Below are positions 22,837 through 32,239 of a DNA stretch of 64,000 nucleotides, in pieces. The stretch comes from Strigamia acuminata (taxonomy: Eukaryota > Arthropoda > Chilopoda > Geophilomorpha > Linotaeniidae). A model generated the notes under the pieces. That model saw only the letters and a list, made by a program, of their open reading frames with translations. It did no database searches and was not told the origin of the DNA. Where the stretch lies: positions 11,970,186 to 12,034,185 of the forward strand of contig OX442317.1 in NCBI GenBank assembly GCA_949358305.1, given 5' to 3'. The translations under genes were made by a program, and so were the position numbers. The stretch's first letter is position 1. Each line of letters begins with the position of its first letter.

Positions 22837-22880
22837 GACCCACTTGTCTTTTGGTTCTCACTTGAATTTCGACACTGATC

Positions 22881-23348
22881 ATGGCCGTTTCGAACCCGAT
22901 GTTCGATGGAGTGAACCTCGAGATGAAAGAGTTGGGAACTCTGCCGTTACCCAAAGTTTCCACCATCAAAAAATCCACCTTGTCCCATCGTTTTCCCGAG
23001 TGGAAACCCTTTGAGCGGGCACACCTTAGCCGCTCAAAAACAAGTGCCGTGGACAACCGCTCTTCAGGCCCTGTACATCCACTAGCCATCTTCAAGGCGA
23101 CCACCAATGATGCTGCCATCGGCACGAAAACTCCGACCTTCACTTTGGTGACCTCCCAACGGCCTCCCCAACCTACTCAGCTAGCTCCCGTCTTCGTGCC
23201 ACCACCTCCTCCTGTCGTCCCCGAAATTATTCCAGTCGAGGCCATAACTCAAGAGCAGCAGCCAGCAATGAATCTAGAAGCTGGAGGGCAACCCGACTCG
23301 CCCTCCCGACAATTGGAGACAGTGAGAGCCGGTCCAATCTGTCCATTA
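22881..23348 (+). CDS. Gypsy-E antisense gene, exon 1
   Basis: This is 156 codons from an ATG in a good context (ATCATGG), on the strand opposite gag-pol-env. The product begins with a charged region, then a proline-rich stretch (about residues 93-125, with PPPPPVVP) and a Gln/Pro/Ser-rich part. The frame ends at TTA/GTAAGC, a good splice donor in phase 0. It matches a phase-0 acceptor at 31675, from which the same frame continues into exon 2. The intron between originally measured about 290 bases; the MITE carrying Copia-C now expands it to 8.3 kb. I do not recognise the protein. Antisense ORFs are known in some plant Tat-lineage gypsy elements, but I cannot link this one to them. Confidence 0.6.
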
Positions 23349-23852
23349 GTAAGCCTTTTCTCTTTACCTCCACTTCCTCTTCCGTCTGTCATTTTTATTT
23401 GGCCTGACTTCTCTCCATCCCTTCTCTCCTTTTAATTGTTGTTCCTAAGTTTATTAAGTCAACTCTGTCTTTTGTTCTGTCAGTTTCGAGTCATTTTTAC
23501 TTTACAATTTTGTCCAAATTTTGTTTTTTATTTCTCCAGTTGTTAATGTCTTTAATTCGGCAAAAAAAAATTTTTTTTTTTTTTTTTTTTTTCTCTTCGA
23601 TTTAATTTTCGTATACAAGGTGTCCCAAATGAACGAAGCCAGTCAAATATTTCCTGAGCTATTGCATCTAGGCCAACTTTGATGAAGCGATCATATAGGA
23701 AGTTGGGTGAGAGCAATCCAATAATGTCATCAAATTTGACCTTGAAGGCGATTTTCAAGGTCATTCACTTGCTAACTTCTAAACCAATCAGGTTAGAGCA
23801 AAAAAGTCAATTACAAAGTTGTAGAGCGCCATCAAATTAGTACTAACCAACT

Positions 23853-24326
23853 TGAAGAGTTGCAATGGCCTGTGCGCTGTCGAAATAACTCGGAAACATC
23901 GGAAACATCATTTCGGCTGGGCGGATAAATCGGACACGCGTCCGCCATCTTTTATTACAAAAGTATATGTGTAACATAAAACCTGGTTCGAGGCTAATCG
24001 CCCTCGATCTCAAACACAAAGAAATCATAGAACAAATCATTGTTTCAATACACTGACTTGTTCTTTACAGAAAGACAAAACTAATGAATAAAACAAACAG
24101 AACAACATAAACAATAAGTGCTCATTTGAGCAGATGACAGGTTGTGTGTGTTGTCACGTAATAGGAGTCGGTTGCGGTACAAAACCAGCATTGGGATTAA
24201 AAATCAGAATCAACCGACTGCGATATGGGACATCAACATGGCAACACACTGATTGCATTTATCCACAATATGCAATCCGATAATCTACGCGGATGCGAGG
24301 ACAAACAGGAAAACGTCAACCTAACA
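23853..24326 (-). repeat. Copia-C 3' LTR
   Basis: A 474-bp LTR, with minus-strand ends TGTTAGGTTGACG and GCAACTCTTCA. It is preceded on the minus strand by the purine tract GAAGGGGGATT (about 24329-24339). Confidence 0.9.
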
Positions 24327-24343
24327 AATCCCCCTTCGTTTAG

Positions 24344-27300
24344 CTATTTGTCAATTACAAAGATGTATTCGCATAGCGCGTTCAATCTGGATTTAGCTAA
24401 CCATTTCGTCAGAATATCCGCGACATTTAATTCGCCGGAAACATGCTCGATCAAAAACGTTCCTTTCTCAAACCAATCTCTGACGAAATGGAGCTTCACG
24501 TCTATATGTTTATTTGCCCTGTTCTCGATCCTATTCTTACAGTATTGGATAGCCGGCTGGCTATCCGCAAAAACACAGGGCGTATTTCGCTCGAGACAAA
24601 ACATTATCTTCGCGTCGTAAAGGCGCTCGAGCCAAATAACTTCTTTCACCCCATCGACCACGGCGAGAAATTCGCTCTCCATGATCGACAGGGAGGTCAT
24701 CGATTGTTTGTGGCAATTCCACGAGATGGGAATGCCACCCATATAGACAATATGTCCCCCAAAGCTTCGTCGTCTGTCTTGATCTAGGGCAAACGACGCG
24801 TCGGTGTAAACTGTCAAATTCTCGTTTTTACAGTTCGATAAGTTAATCGAATAATTCGACGTGGTGGCCAAATATCGCAGGACCTGCAGTAACATATTGA
24901 CATGGCGCGTCGAATGCGTCTCGTTATACTGGGAAAGCACTATTACTGAAAACAGTATGTCGGGTCTGGTTCGGCTGGCGATGAACAACAGACTTCCGAC
25001 CAGAGATCTGTACGGGAATGAGGTGTCGGCCTTTTCCCCGGTTCTTACACCTTGAATCATGGTTCCCGGGGTTACTGGAACCTTTACTCGATGGCACGAG
25101 TCAATCCCGTACGCTTTACAAAGCTTTTCAATATATTTCCGTTGGTGGATTTTAATCATGCCCTCGGACCTATCAAACTCAATTCCTAAAAGTAAAGTTA
25201 CGGGCCCCAGACTCACTACTTCAAACGATTCCCGTAACCACTTCAAAACGCATTGTTCCACATAGTCATCCTTGGAAAACAACACGATATCGTCCACGTA
25301 AAAGATGACTATTGCATCGTTGTCTAGGGCATAGACACAGTTTAAACCCAACAACGGTTGAAAGCCCAATTCAAGTAGTCGTATGTGGAGGACCTGGTAC
25401 CACATACGACCGGACTGGTGTAATCCATAAAGTGCTTTTAAAAGCATCCAGCATTTATGCTTATTATGGGCGGTACGATATCCCTTGGGGATCTCCATGT
25501 ACTGTACCGTATCGAGGTCCCCGTAAAGGTACGCGGCCTTGATATCCAGGTGTAAATCCCGCCATCCCTTGAGTATCACCAAAGTGCAAAAGAACACTAT
25601 CACTAGCACAAAGTTGACGACGGGGGAGAACACCTCCGTAAAGTCAACTCCGGGCTTTTGCTTAAAGCCCTGTGCGACGAGTCGGGCTCGGTAGCGTTGG
25701 ATAACACCCGTGTGGTCGCGCTTCATTTTGTATATCCATTTTGATCCCAAGAGAGTCGTACCCTCGTCTAAAGTTGTTTTGTCAACTTCCTTGTAAACCG
25801 TTCTTTCATCGAACACATCAATCTCCTCTCTCATGGCTTTTATCCAATCAGGACGCTTGATGTGGTACATGGCTTCTTCGTAGGTTTCTGGCTCGACGGC
25901 ACAGAAACCTGCAAACCCTAACGGTTCACCGTCCCCCTCTAATGTCTTAAAGTCAAATAAGGTCGCATCATATGCGTACCCTTCTTCATCGCACCACCGT
26001 GCGATATCAACTCGACTTCTTATCTTATCCTTTAAGGGCGTGATGTAAACAACATCTATTTGTCCCGCCGTCGCTCCGTCTTTACGGACGGATGCGCGTC
26101 GTTCCCATTCCGCCATGTTTAACGGCAGTAGTTCCGGATGTAACATCACGTTCCCTTGCTTTTTCCTTGATCGTGATCCACGCCGTGTTTGAATCCCAGG
26201 AGGAATTTCAGGTTCCCCATCATTGTCAGGATAGATGTTGAAGTAATTCCCATCATCCCCCTTCGCCCCACCAATTTCTTCAACAGGCTCATCCCCTGTA
26301 TCCCCGTCCCCAAGAATAGGGTTCCCCTCAACGGGCATGGGTGGGGGTTGCTGAGCTGTCTGTTTAGCGACTGGCCTCAATTCAGGTCTAAGAGTAGGCT
26401 TTGGGGTCGTGGGCAATGCGGGTTTCACTTTCTGCTGCGGAGCAGGTTGTGGAACCTCCTGTGTCGCAGGAGGGGGTTCCGGGATTTCCGCCGGAATTGG
26501 GTCACCGACAACACTGTCGTCGTCAGAAAATGACCCATTGAACGAGTCCGAACTCGAAGTATCAAAGTCATTCTCCAATTCAGGCGACGCAACCGTCCCC
26601 AATTCAAACCAGAAATTGTTTTCAAAAATTTTGACGTGTTTAGACAAAAACACCTGATTTTTATTTGGATCCCAAATTCTGTAGCCGCGTGTAGAAGCGG
26701 CATATCCAATTAATGCCCCAGCCCATGCCCTGTCTTGTAATTTCCCACCCCGAGTCTGAGATGGGATATGGACATAAGTCAATGAGCCAATGCACTTGAC
26801 ATGGCGAAGGGACAATTTCTTATCATAAAACACAGAATAAGGTGTTTTTCCACCAATTCCCGTATGTGGAAAACGGTTTTTCAGATATACAACTGAAACG
26901 GCAAGCTCTGCCCATAAAGTGGCGGGAAATTTATTCTCAAAAAGAAGTGCCCGAGTACCATTAAGAATGGTACGGTTCGCCCGTTCGGCGACCGAATTCA
27001 TTTCTGGGCTGTATGCATTAGTTCTCATACACTTAAGCCCAATTGTCGCCACATAATCGTCCCATTGTCTAGATATGAACTCCCCTCCATTATCAGTTTT
27101 TATAGCCTTTACCTTCTTAGAGGTCGTTCGCTCAACCTCAAGTAGCCACCGCTTGAAATGTCCTAAAACGTCACTTTTCCGTTTCATGATGATTATCCAC
27201 ATAAAGCGGGAAAAATCATCGATGAGAATGAGATAATAGTACGCCCCACCCAATGTTTGAACTGGCGCGGGGCCCCACACGTCTAAGTGCACTATTTCCA

Positions 27301-29191
27301 AAATACTTTTTGTCGTAATTCCAATTATTGGGGGAAAACTAGCACGTGTACTCTTCGCCCTGGCGCAAAAGTCACACGTCGACAACTCCTTATTCGAGAG
27401 TTTCAGCCCAAAAACATCAGTTGACTTTTCTAATCCCGCAATTCCCTTTGCATTTAAATGCCCTAGGCGGGAGTGCCAAATGTCCATCGTTTGAGCCTTA
27501 TCTTTCTTGTCAAAAGTTTTAACCCCATTAGTAGAATTGTTCCCATTCTCTGCTTTGTCTGCATTGTTCTGCACAATTGAACTTGCCTCCTTAGAGGCAT
27601 TGGCAATCTTTGCCTTAATTTTATTCGAAACATTCGCTTGCGCATTAGTCGTAACATTCGCAGGCGCGTTGTTCGCAACACTCGCTTGCCCCTTTATCGC
27701 TGGTGCAGGTTTCCCTGACTCACTCGAATTTTGGGTTAATGCGTCCTTAAAACTAGGGTATGTTAGTATTGAATTTACAACTTCATCGCCTTTTATAAGC
27801 GGACTAGAAGACACTGTCGCAGCCTGTTGCGCAGGTAATGCGGCAGTGTTCACAGGAGCAATACGACAATTGACCTTATACATCCGATCACTCGTGCGTT
27901 CCGCAGTGATGGAAGGGTTATCAATTTTGTCGTTATAAATAACCATTTTGCCATTTTTAATCATGGTCGTTGCCCCAGCTTCATCCGTGCGACCCAACGA
28001 AATCAAATTCTTCCTAAAGTTGGGTGCATAAAATACATTATGCAATGTAATTGCACGGGTGCGGGTTCCATAAATCGATGTCAACGTCACATTTCCTATT
28101 CCTTCGATTCTCGACTTTCCTTCTCCCTGTTGCACGTGGCCAGTTAGTGGCTTGAAGTCGGAGAACCAGTCTTTGTTGAAGGAGAAATGGTCCGTCGCCC
28201 CTGTGTCGACGTACCATTGCGAATCATAATTCGCGTGAGACACGTGGGAAGCCGGCACAGGGGGTTGTTGTTGAAGCCAAATCGCCGCGGAGTAATAAGA
28301 GACTGGAGAGTCACTGAATATGTCAGCCTGTGTGACAGTGGCCTTTTGCTGGCCTCTTCCACGTCCCTTGCCCCGTGGATTGCCTCTAAATTGTCCAGTT
28401 TGGTTTCCTTTTGCTTGGAATTGCTGTTTCGGTGGAGTAGGGCATTCACGGGCGAAGTGGCCCGTCCCACCGCAAGTAAAACAGATGCGTGGGCCGCCGG
28501 GTGCATTTCCACCACGTCCGCGTTGTCTTCCGCCTTGGTTAAAGAAGGCACCAGTGTTCTCCAATGGCGCCTTGGAAGGCACGCCAAACTCGTCGGTTGT
28601 TACATGTAGGCGGTTGTATTCGCCTACCAGGCGTTCCTTGACCGCTGCTGCCGTGAACTCTGTGTCACCCCAGTGATAAACCGTCTGCTTGACCGGTTCA
28701 TATTGGGGTGGCAGCAGGTCGAGGTATTGGAAGGCGTGAAACTCGTCCGTAATTTTAATTTTAACGTCGGCAAGTTGCACGACCTTTCGGTCAACTCGTG
28801 CGGTGAAAACAAACATCTCTTCGTTTTCATGCAACCGCATGTCCAAAAATTCCCTGCGAAGACGGGCTTTGCGTGCCCGTGTCGTGGGCTGGTAAGCAGC
28901 TTTCAGTGCGTCCCAGACCTCTTTCGCAGTAGCGTGGGCGACAGCCACAACCTGCTGGGCTTCGCCGCAAGCCAGACAAATAGTGGAGCGAGCCCTTTCC
29001 TCGCCTTTCTCAAAATCCCGTGTCTCTCGAAACGGTGATCCGGCCGGCGGCTCTTTCGTCTTGCCGGTCACGTGGCCCCAAACTCCGTACGATTGGAGAA
29101 GGAGCTGGACTTGTACGCTCCAAGTCGGGTAGTTGGTTCCGTCCAACTTTTTCACATCCTTATAATCATCATGGCGGTCGTAGGACGCCAT
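24344..29191 (-). CDS. gag-pol: Copia-C gag-pol polyprotein, 1615 aa, intact
   Basis: One open frame encodes the whole copia polyprotein. It has a gag domain (about residues 5-220, with TNYPTWSVQ), a CCHC zinc knuckle CFTCGGTGHFAREC (about 237-250) and an aspartic protease with VDTGATDHF (about 327). The pre-integrase motif IWHSRLGHL follows, then the integrase core with HLDVWGP, KTDNGGEF and NSVAERANR (about 633, 697 and 735), reverse transcriptase with FYVDD (about 1295) and RNase H starting at YTDAS (about 1458). All catalytic residues are present. The start is the ATG at 29191 (MASYDRHDD); upstream in-frame codons lack an ATG. A single gag-pol frame is usual for copia. Nothing suggests inactivation, so the element may be active. 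Confidence 0.95.
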   Translation of the reverse strand: MASYDRHDDYKDVKKLDGTNYPTWSVQVQLLLQSYGVWGHVTGKTKEPPAGSPFRETRDFEKGEERARSTICLACGEAQQVVAVAHATAKEVWDALKAAYQPTTRARKARLRREFLDMRLHENEEMFVFTARVDRKVVQLADVKIKITDEFHAFQYLDLLPPQYEPVKQTVYHWGDTEFTAAAVKERLVGEYNRLHVTTDEFGVPSKAPLENTGAFFNQGGRQRGRGGNAPGGPRICFTCGGTGHFARECPTPPKQQFQAKGNQTGQFRGNPRGKGRGRGQQKATVTQADIFSDSPVSYYSAAIWLQQQPPVPASHVSHANYDSQWYVDTGATDHFSFNKDWFSDFKPLTGHVQQGEGKSRIEGIGNVTLTSIYGTRTRAITLHNVFYAPNFRKNLISLGRTDEAGATTMIKNGKMVIYNDKIDNPSITAERTSDRMYKVNCRIAPVNTAALPAQQAATVSSSPLIKGDEVVNSILTYPSFKDALTQNSSESGKPAPAIKGQASVANNAPANVTTNAQANVSNKIKAKIANASKEASSIVQNNADKAENGNNSTNGVKTFDKKDKAQTMDIWHSRLGHLNAKGIAGLEKSTDVFGLKLSNKELSTCDFCARAKSTRASFPPIIGITTKSILEIVHLDVWGPAPVQTLGGAYYYLILIDDFSRFMWIIIMKRKSDVLGHFKRWLLEVERTTSKKVKAIKTDNGGEFISRQWDDYVATIGLKCMRTNAYSPEMNSVAERANRTILNGTRALLFENKFPATLWAELAVSVVYLKNRFPHTGIGGKTPYSVFYDKKLSLRHVKCIGSLTYVHIPSQTRGGKLQDRAWAGALIGYAASTRGYRIWDPNKNQVFLSKHVKIFENNFWFELGTVASPELENDFDTSSSDSFNGSFSDDDSVVGDPIPAEIPEPPPATQEVPQPAPQQKVKPALPTTPKPTLRPELRPVAKQTAQQPPPMPVEGNPILGDGDTGDEPVEEIGGAKGDDGNYFNIYPDNDGEPEIPPGIQTRRGSRSRKKQGNVMLHPELLPLNMAEWERRASVRKDGATAGQIDVVYITPLKDKIRSRVDIARWCDEEGYAYDATLFDFKTLEGDGEPLGFAGFCAVEPETYEEAMYHIKRPDWIKAMREEIDVFDERTVYKEVDKTTLDEGTTLLGSKWIYKMKRDHTGVIQRYRARLVAQGFKQKPGVDFTEVFSPVVNFVLVIVFFCTLVILKGWRDLHLDIKAAYLYGDLDTVQYMEIPKGYRTAHNKHKCWMLLKALYGLHQSGRMWYQVLHIRLLELGFQPLLGLNCVYALDNDAIVIFYVDDIVLFSKDDYVEQCVLKWLRESFEVVSLGPVTLLLGIEFDRSEGMIKIHQRKYIEKLCKAYGIDSCHRVKVPVTPGTMIQGVRTGEKADTSFPYRSLVGSLLFIASRTRPDILFSVIVLSQYNETHSTRHVNMLLQVLRYLATTSNYSINLSNCKNENLTVYTDASFALDQDRRRSFGGHIVYMGGIPISWNCHKQSMTSLSIMESEFLAVVDGVKEVIWLERLYDAKIMFCLERNTPCVFADSQPAIQYCKNRIENRANKHIDVKLHFVRDWFEKGTFLIEHVSGELNVADILTKWLAKSRLNALCEYIFVIDK

Positions 29192-29356
29192 TTCGGGAAA
29201 TTTGCGACGAAATTTAGTGAAGAACCGAAGCACAAGTCACACAAACCACGTAAATTCGTCGCACGGATGCAGAATTCCCCCAAAAATGAAGGCGAATAAT
29301 GCACACAACCCGGGGAATCTCAATAAGTGAGATTGAAAAACCTTGACTAGCAATCC

Positions 29357-29402
29357 CCCAACTCTTCCGTTCGCGCCTCCTGGGGCCCGCGGGATGGTTG
29401 GG
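29357..29402 (-). promoter_or_regulatory. Leader hairpin A (Copia-C)
   Basis: Arms CCCAAC (29357-29362) and GTTGGG (29397-29402) flank a loop with CCTGGGGCCCGCGGGA. The position and loop resemble 251-294 and 12042-12084, with compensating arm changes. Confidence 0.7.
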
Positions 29403-29686
29403 TGGCCGTGGATAAGCCTAGCCAAGAATACAGTGCTACGTGCCCGACTGGACGTAGGGTAGCACCGATTCTAACAGGGGACCACAACAAAACCTTAATA
29501 CTAACAGAGTTTCACGAGATAATAAATAAATGTACACTGTCGGTGTGAAGGTGGCTTCCGTGATGAGATCCCGCGCCGCAAAACGTTGATCCTGCACGGA
29601 AATGGGCTGACGTGCCTTCTCGTATGCGCACGTCGCACAAAACGAGGGAAAAATGACGGTATTTCACCTCGTCGCCGTCGAATTAA

Positions 29687-29716
29687 CTCACACGCACGCC
29701 GGGGTGCTAATGTGAG
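29687..29716 (-). promoter_or_regulatory. Leader hairpin B (Copia-C)
   Basis: Arms CTCAC..GCAC (29687-29697) and GTGC..GTGAG (29704-29716) flank the conserved GCCGGG loop, with a small internal asymmetry (TAAT on one side). Confidence 0.65.
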
Positions 29717-30420
29717 GAGAATCCCTCTCAACTGGTGCACCCTATGTGCAAAACCAGGGTTTCCTCTTGAAATCGTCGGCAAACTCGTCTCGTTTGCTAA
29801 ACGTTCACTCGTCGCTCGAAATTCGTCGTAGCGACGTAAATAACGCTTCGAAAATTCCGCCGATTGTCGGATATCCTTCCCACGGTTCTAATGGTGTCCA
29901 ACGTTGTTAATTTCCAGCGCTGGATATCCCAAAACTGCTTGAAAACGTCCGTGTTCAAGCGCAGACATGATGAACGATGGCCGCCGCCATCTTGGATTTC
30001 ATCGGGCGTGGATTCGTTTGAAAAAATGGCTTATTTCGCCAAAAATAAAATCGACAATTGTTCCTACCGTCCTTGGTAATCCAATAGTGTGTCTAGTTGG
30101 GCACACAACACCGTAGAAAATTCCTACAAAGCGCCGGGATTCGCACGCACTTGCATAAATCTCGAAACACGATAAATCCGATCGTCGCTTTTTCCCACGA
30201 CGTCGGGACGTTGACAACACGTATTTTCCGTGCTGAAAACGTTCACAAAAACACTCGAACCTCGTTGTAAACTCGGCACACGAATCCACGATAAGTTCCG
30301 CGATGAAATCCGCACCAAAAACTCGTTTTTACGACGAGCTGGGCGGGCGCACACTCGGCGGCTTCTCGTAGTCGCAAAATGGCCGTTTCTTCTTCAAAAA
30401 CGTCGTTGCCAGACCGTTTT

Positions 30421-30435
30421 TATCCTCTGCTACCA
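30421..30435 (-). promoter_or_regulatory. Copia-C primer binding site
   Basis: The minus strand reads TGGTAGCAGAGGATA, three bases inside the 5' LTR. Its first twelve bases are identical to the Copia-B site and match initiator Met tRNA. Confidence 0.8.
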
Positions 30436-30438
30436 CTT

Positions 30439-30910
30439 TGAAGAGTTGCAATGGCCTGTGCGCTGTCGAAATAACTCGGAAACATCGGAAACATCATTTC
30501 GGCTGGGCGGATAAATCGGACACGCGTCCGCCATCTTTTATTACAAAAGTATATGTGTAACATAAAACCTGGTTCGAGGCTAATCGCCCTCGATCTCAAA
30601 CACAAAGAAATCATAGAACAAATCATTGTTTCAATACACTGACTTGTTCTTTACAGAAAGACAAAACTAATGAATAAAACAAACAGAACAACATAAACAA
30701 TAAGTGCTCATTTGAGCAGATGACAGGTTGTGTGTGTTGTCACGTAATAGGAGTCGGTTGCGGTACAAAACCAGCATTGGGATTAAAAATCAGAATCAAC
30801 CGACTGCGATATGGGACATCAACATGGCAACACACTGATTGCATTTATCCACAATATGCAATCCGATAATCTACGCGGATGCGAGGACAAACAGGAAAAC
30901 GTCAACCTAA
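30439..30910 (-). repeat. Copia-C 5' LTR
   Basis: A 472-bp LTR, the same as 23853-24326 except that the outermost two bases (TG on the minus strand) are absent. It runs straight into a second copy of MITE sequence. Confidence 0.9.
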
Positions 30911-31675
30911 TATTTCCTGAGCTATTGCATCTAGGCCAACTTTGATGAAGCGATCATATAGGAAGTTGGGTGAGAGCAATCCAATAATGTCATCAAATTT
31001 GACCTTGAAGGCGATTTTCAAGGTCATTCACTTGCTAACTTCTAAACCAATCAGGTTAGAGCAAAAAAGTCAATTACAAAGTTGTAGAGCGCCATCAAAT
31101 TAGTACTAACCAACTTATCTTAGTTATCTTAAGTTAAATGTTTTCTTTTTAAAAAGGAGACAAATCAGCTGAAATAAAGCCAGCCATTGTAACAAAACTT
31201 AAATTTCTATTACAAAAATATTGAATTACTTAAATAAACGTATTCAAATGTGCATCATTATGCAAGTAAACAAGAAAAACCACTGCCTTTTTCTAATGCT
31301 CAATAATTATTTTATCACAAGAATAAAAAATTTCACTTTGCTGATTTTTTTTCTGAAATGTCTCCTTTTTAAAAAGAAAACATTTAACTTAGGATGACTA
31401 AGATAAGTTGGATAGTACTAATTTGATGGCGCTCTACAACTTTGTAATTGACTTTTTTGCTCTAACCTGATTGGTTTAGAAGTTAGCAAGTGAATGACCT
31501 TGAAAATGGCCTGCAAGGTCAAATTTGATGACATCATTGGATTGCTCTCACCCAACTTCCTATATGATCGCTTCATCAAAGTTGGCCTAGATGCAATAGC
31601 TCAGGAAATATTTGACTGGCTTCGTTCATTTGGGACACCTTGTATATATTTCTTTTGTTATTCTTTATTTATTAG

Positions 31676-32233
31676 ATTCTACGACCCGTCATTAAGTGGA
31701 CCGCTCGTCTTTCTTGGCTCGGCGCCACTGTTACCTTACTAATTATGCTGATGAGAGTTCTCTCTCAGCGTCAGCAGTTACCTCCAGCCACTCAATCGGA
31801 GACTGAGTTGGGGCTGGCGTTAGCTGGATTTGTTCCGGCCGGGCGTGTCCCGTCATTTCGAGTGAACGTCACAATGCGTAATCTCACAAGCGATTTAACT
31901 CCTCCGCCCACTGTGTCCGTGGTGAACCCTGGACCGTTGATAACTTCGGTTTCCCCAAAGAAGGCTCCAGTCACCGGCAAGATGACCACCAGTCTGCCTC
32001 CCGGTCAACCCGTTATCACTACTCAAATGGCGTCTGTCTCCACCACAACAGTGTCCACCACCAATCCACCGGAACAGCCAGTCGTGAGTGTTTTGTTCAC
32101 TCAATCTACTGTGCGACCCACTCAGCCAGCCACGTCTCCCCCAGTGTTATTACCCACTCCAAAGGTCACCGCCAGGGTGTTTGTTTGGGATGATGGGGTT
32201 GCAGTGGAGCCAAACGATCCTGCTTATTCTTAG
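31676..32233 (+). CDS. Gypsy-E antisense gene, exon 2
   Basis: This is 185 codons after the acceptor TTCTTTATTTATTAG. The first 23 codons precede any ATG and are open, as expected for an internal exon. It starts with a basic segment and a hydrophobic stretch (LSWLGATVTLLIMLM) that could span a membrane. A Ser/Thr/Pro-rich tail follows, with two adjacent N-glycosylation sequons (NVT and NLT) and many TTT/STT/PP runs, resembling a mucin-like stalk. With exon 1 the product is 341 residues, compatible with a type II membrane protein with a 156-residue cytosolic domain. Membrane topology is inference. AATAAA at 32358 follows the stop by about 125 bases. Confidence 0.6.
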   Translation: MLRPVIKWTARLSWLGATVTLLIMLMRVLSQRQQLPPATQSETELGLALAGFVPAGRVPSFRVNVTMRNLTSDLTPPPTVSVVNPGPLITSVSPKKAPVTGKMTTSLPPGQPVITTQMASVSTTTVSTTNPPEQPVVSVLFTQSTVRPTQPATSPPVLLPTPKVTARVFVWDDGVAVEPNDPAYS

Positions 32234-32239
32234 TTTTCT

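Larger units (their letters stand above)
29192..30420 (-). other. Copia-C 5' leader
   Basis: A 1.2 kb untranslated leader with no coding signal. It contains the hairpins listed separately and is otherwise diverged from the leaders of Copia-A and Copia-B. Confidence 0.65.
23853..30910 (-). mobile_element. Copia-C: complete Ty1/copia element
   Basis: This is a 7.06 kb minus-strand element with LTRs 23853-24326 (3') and 30439-30910 (5') that look identical over their shared length, an initiator-Met-type primer site, a 1.2 kb leader with hairpins A and B, and one intact 1615-residue gag-pol ORF. It interrupts the MITE. Instead of a 5-bp duplication, 207 bp of MITE sequence (23645-23851 and 30909-31115) is present on both sides. 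The outer end of the 5' LTR lacks the last two bases found in the 3' LTR. Confidence 0.93.
23614..31644. mobile_element. Tc1/mariner-type MITE with long inverted arms, split by Copia-C
   Basis: The outer ends are TACAAGGTGTCCCAAATG and CATTTGGGACACCTTGTA, each next to TA, as in mariner-family elements. The inverted arms are long: 23614-23851 plus 31116-about 31185 on the left, and about 31365-31644 on the right, enclosing a non-coding centre of about 180 bases. Without Copia-C and a 207-bp duplicated segment it is about 770 bp with no transposase gene. It sits in the intron of the Gypsy-E antisense gene and leaves the splice sites intact. A remnant of the same family is in Copia-A at 11540-11624. 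Confidence 0.85.

Noticed and set aside
30421..30435. tRNA-like CCTCTGCTACCA sequences (also at 1079-1090 and 12739-12750)
   Set aside because: Only the 3' end of initiator Met tRNA is matched, always next to an LTR; these are primer binding sites, not tRNA genes.
23349..31675. Reading the two plus-strand ORFs at 22881 and 31745 as separate genes
   Set aside because: Phase-0 donor and acceptor join them in one frame, and the open codons before the ATG at 31745 are explained by exon continuity.
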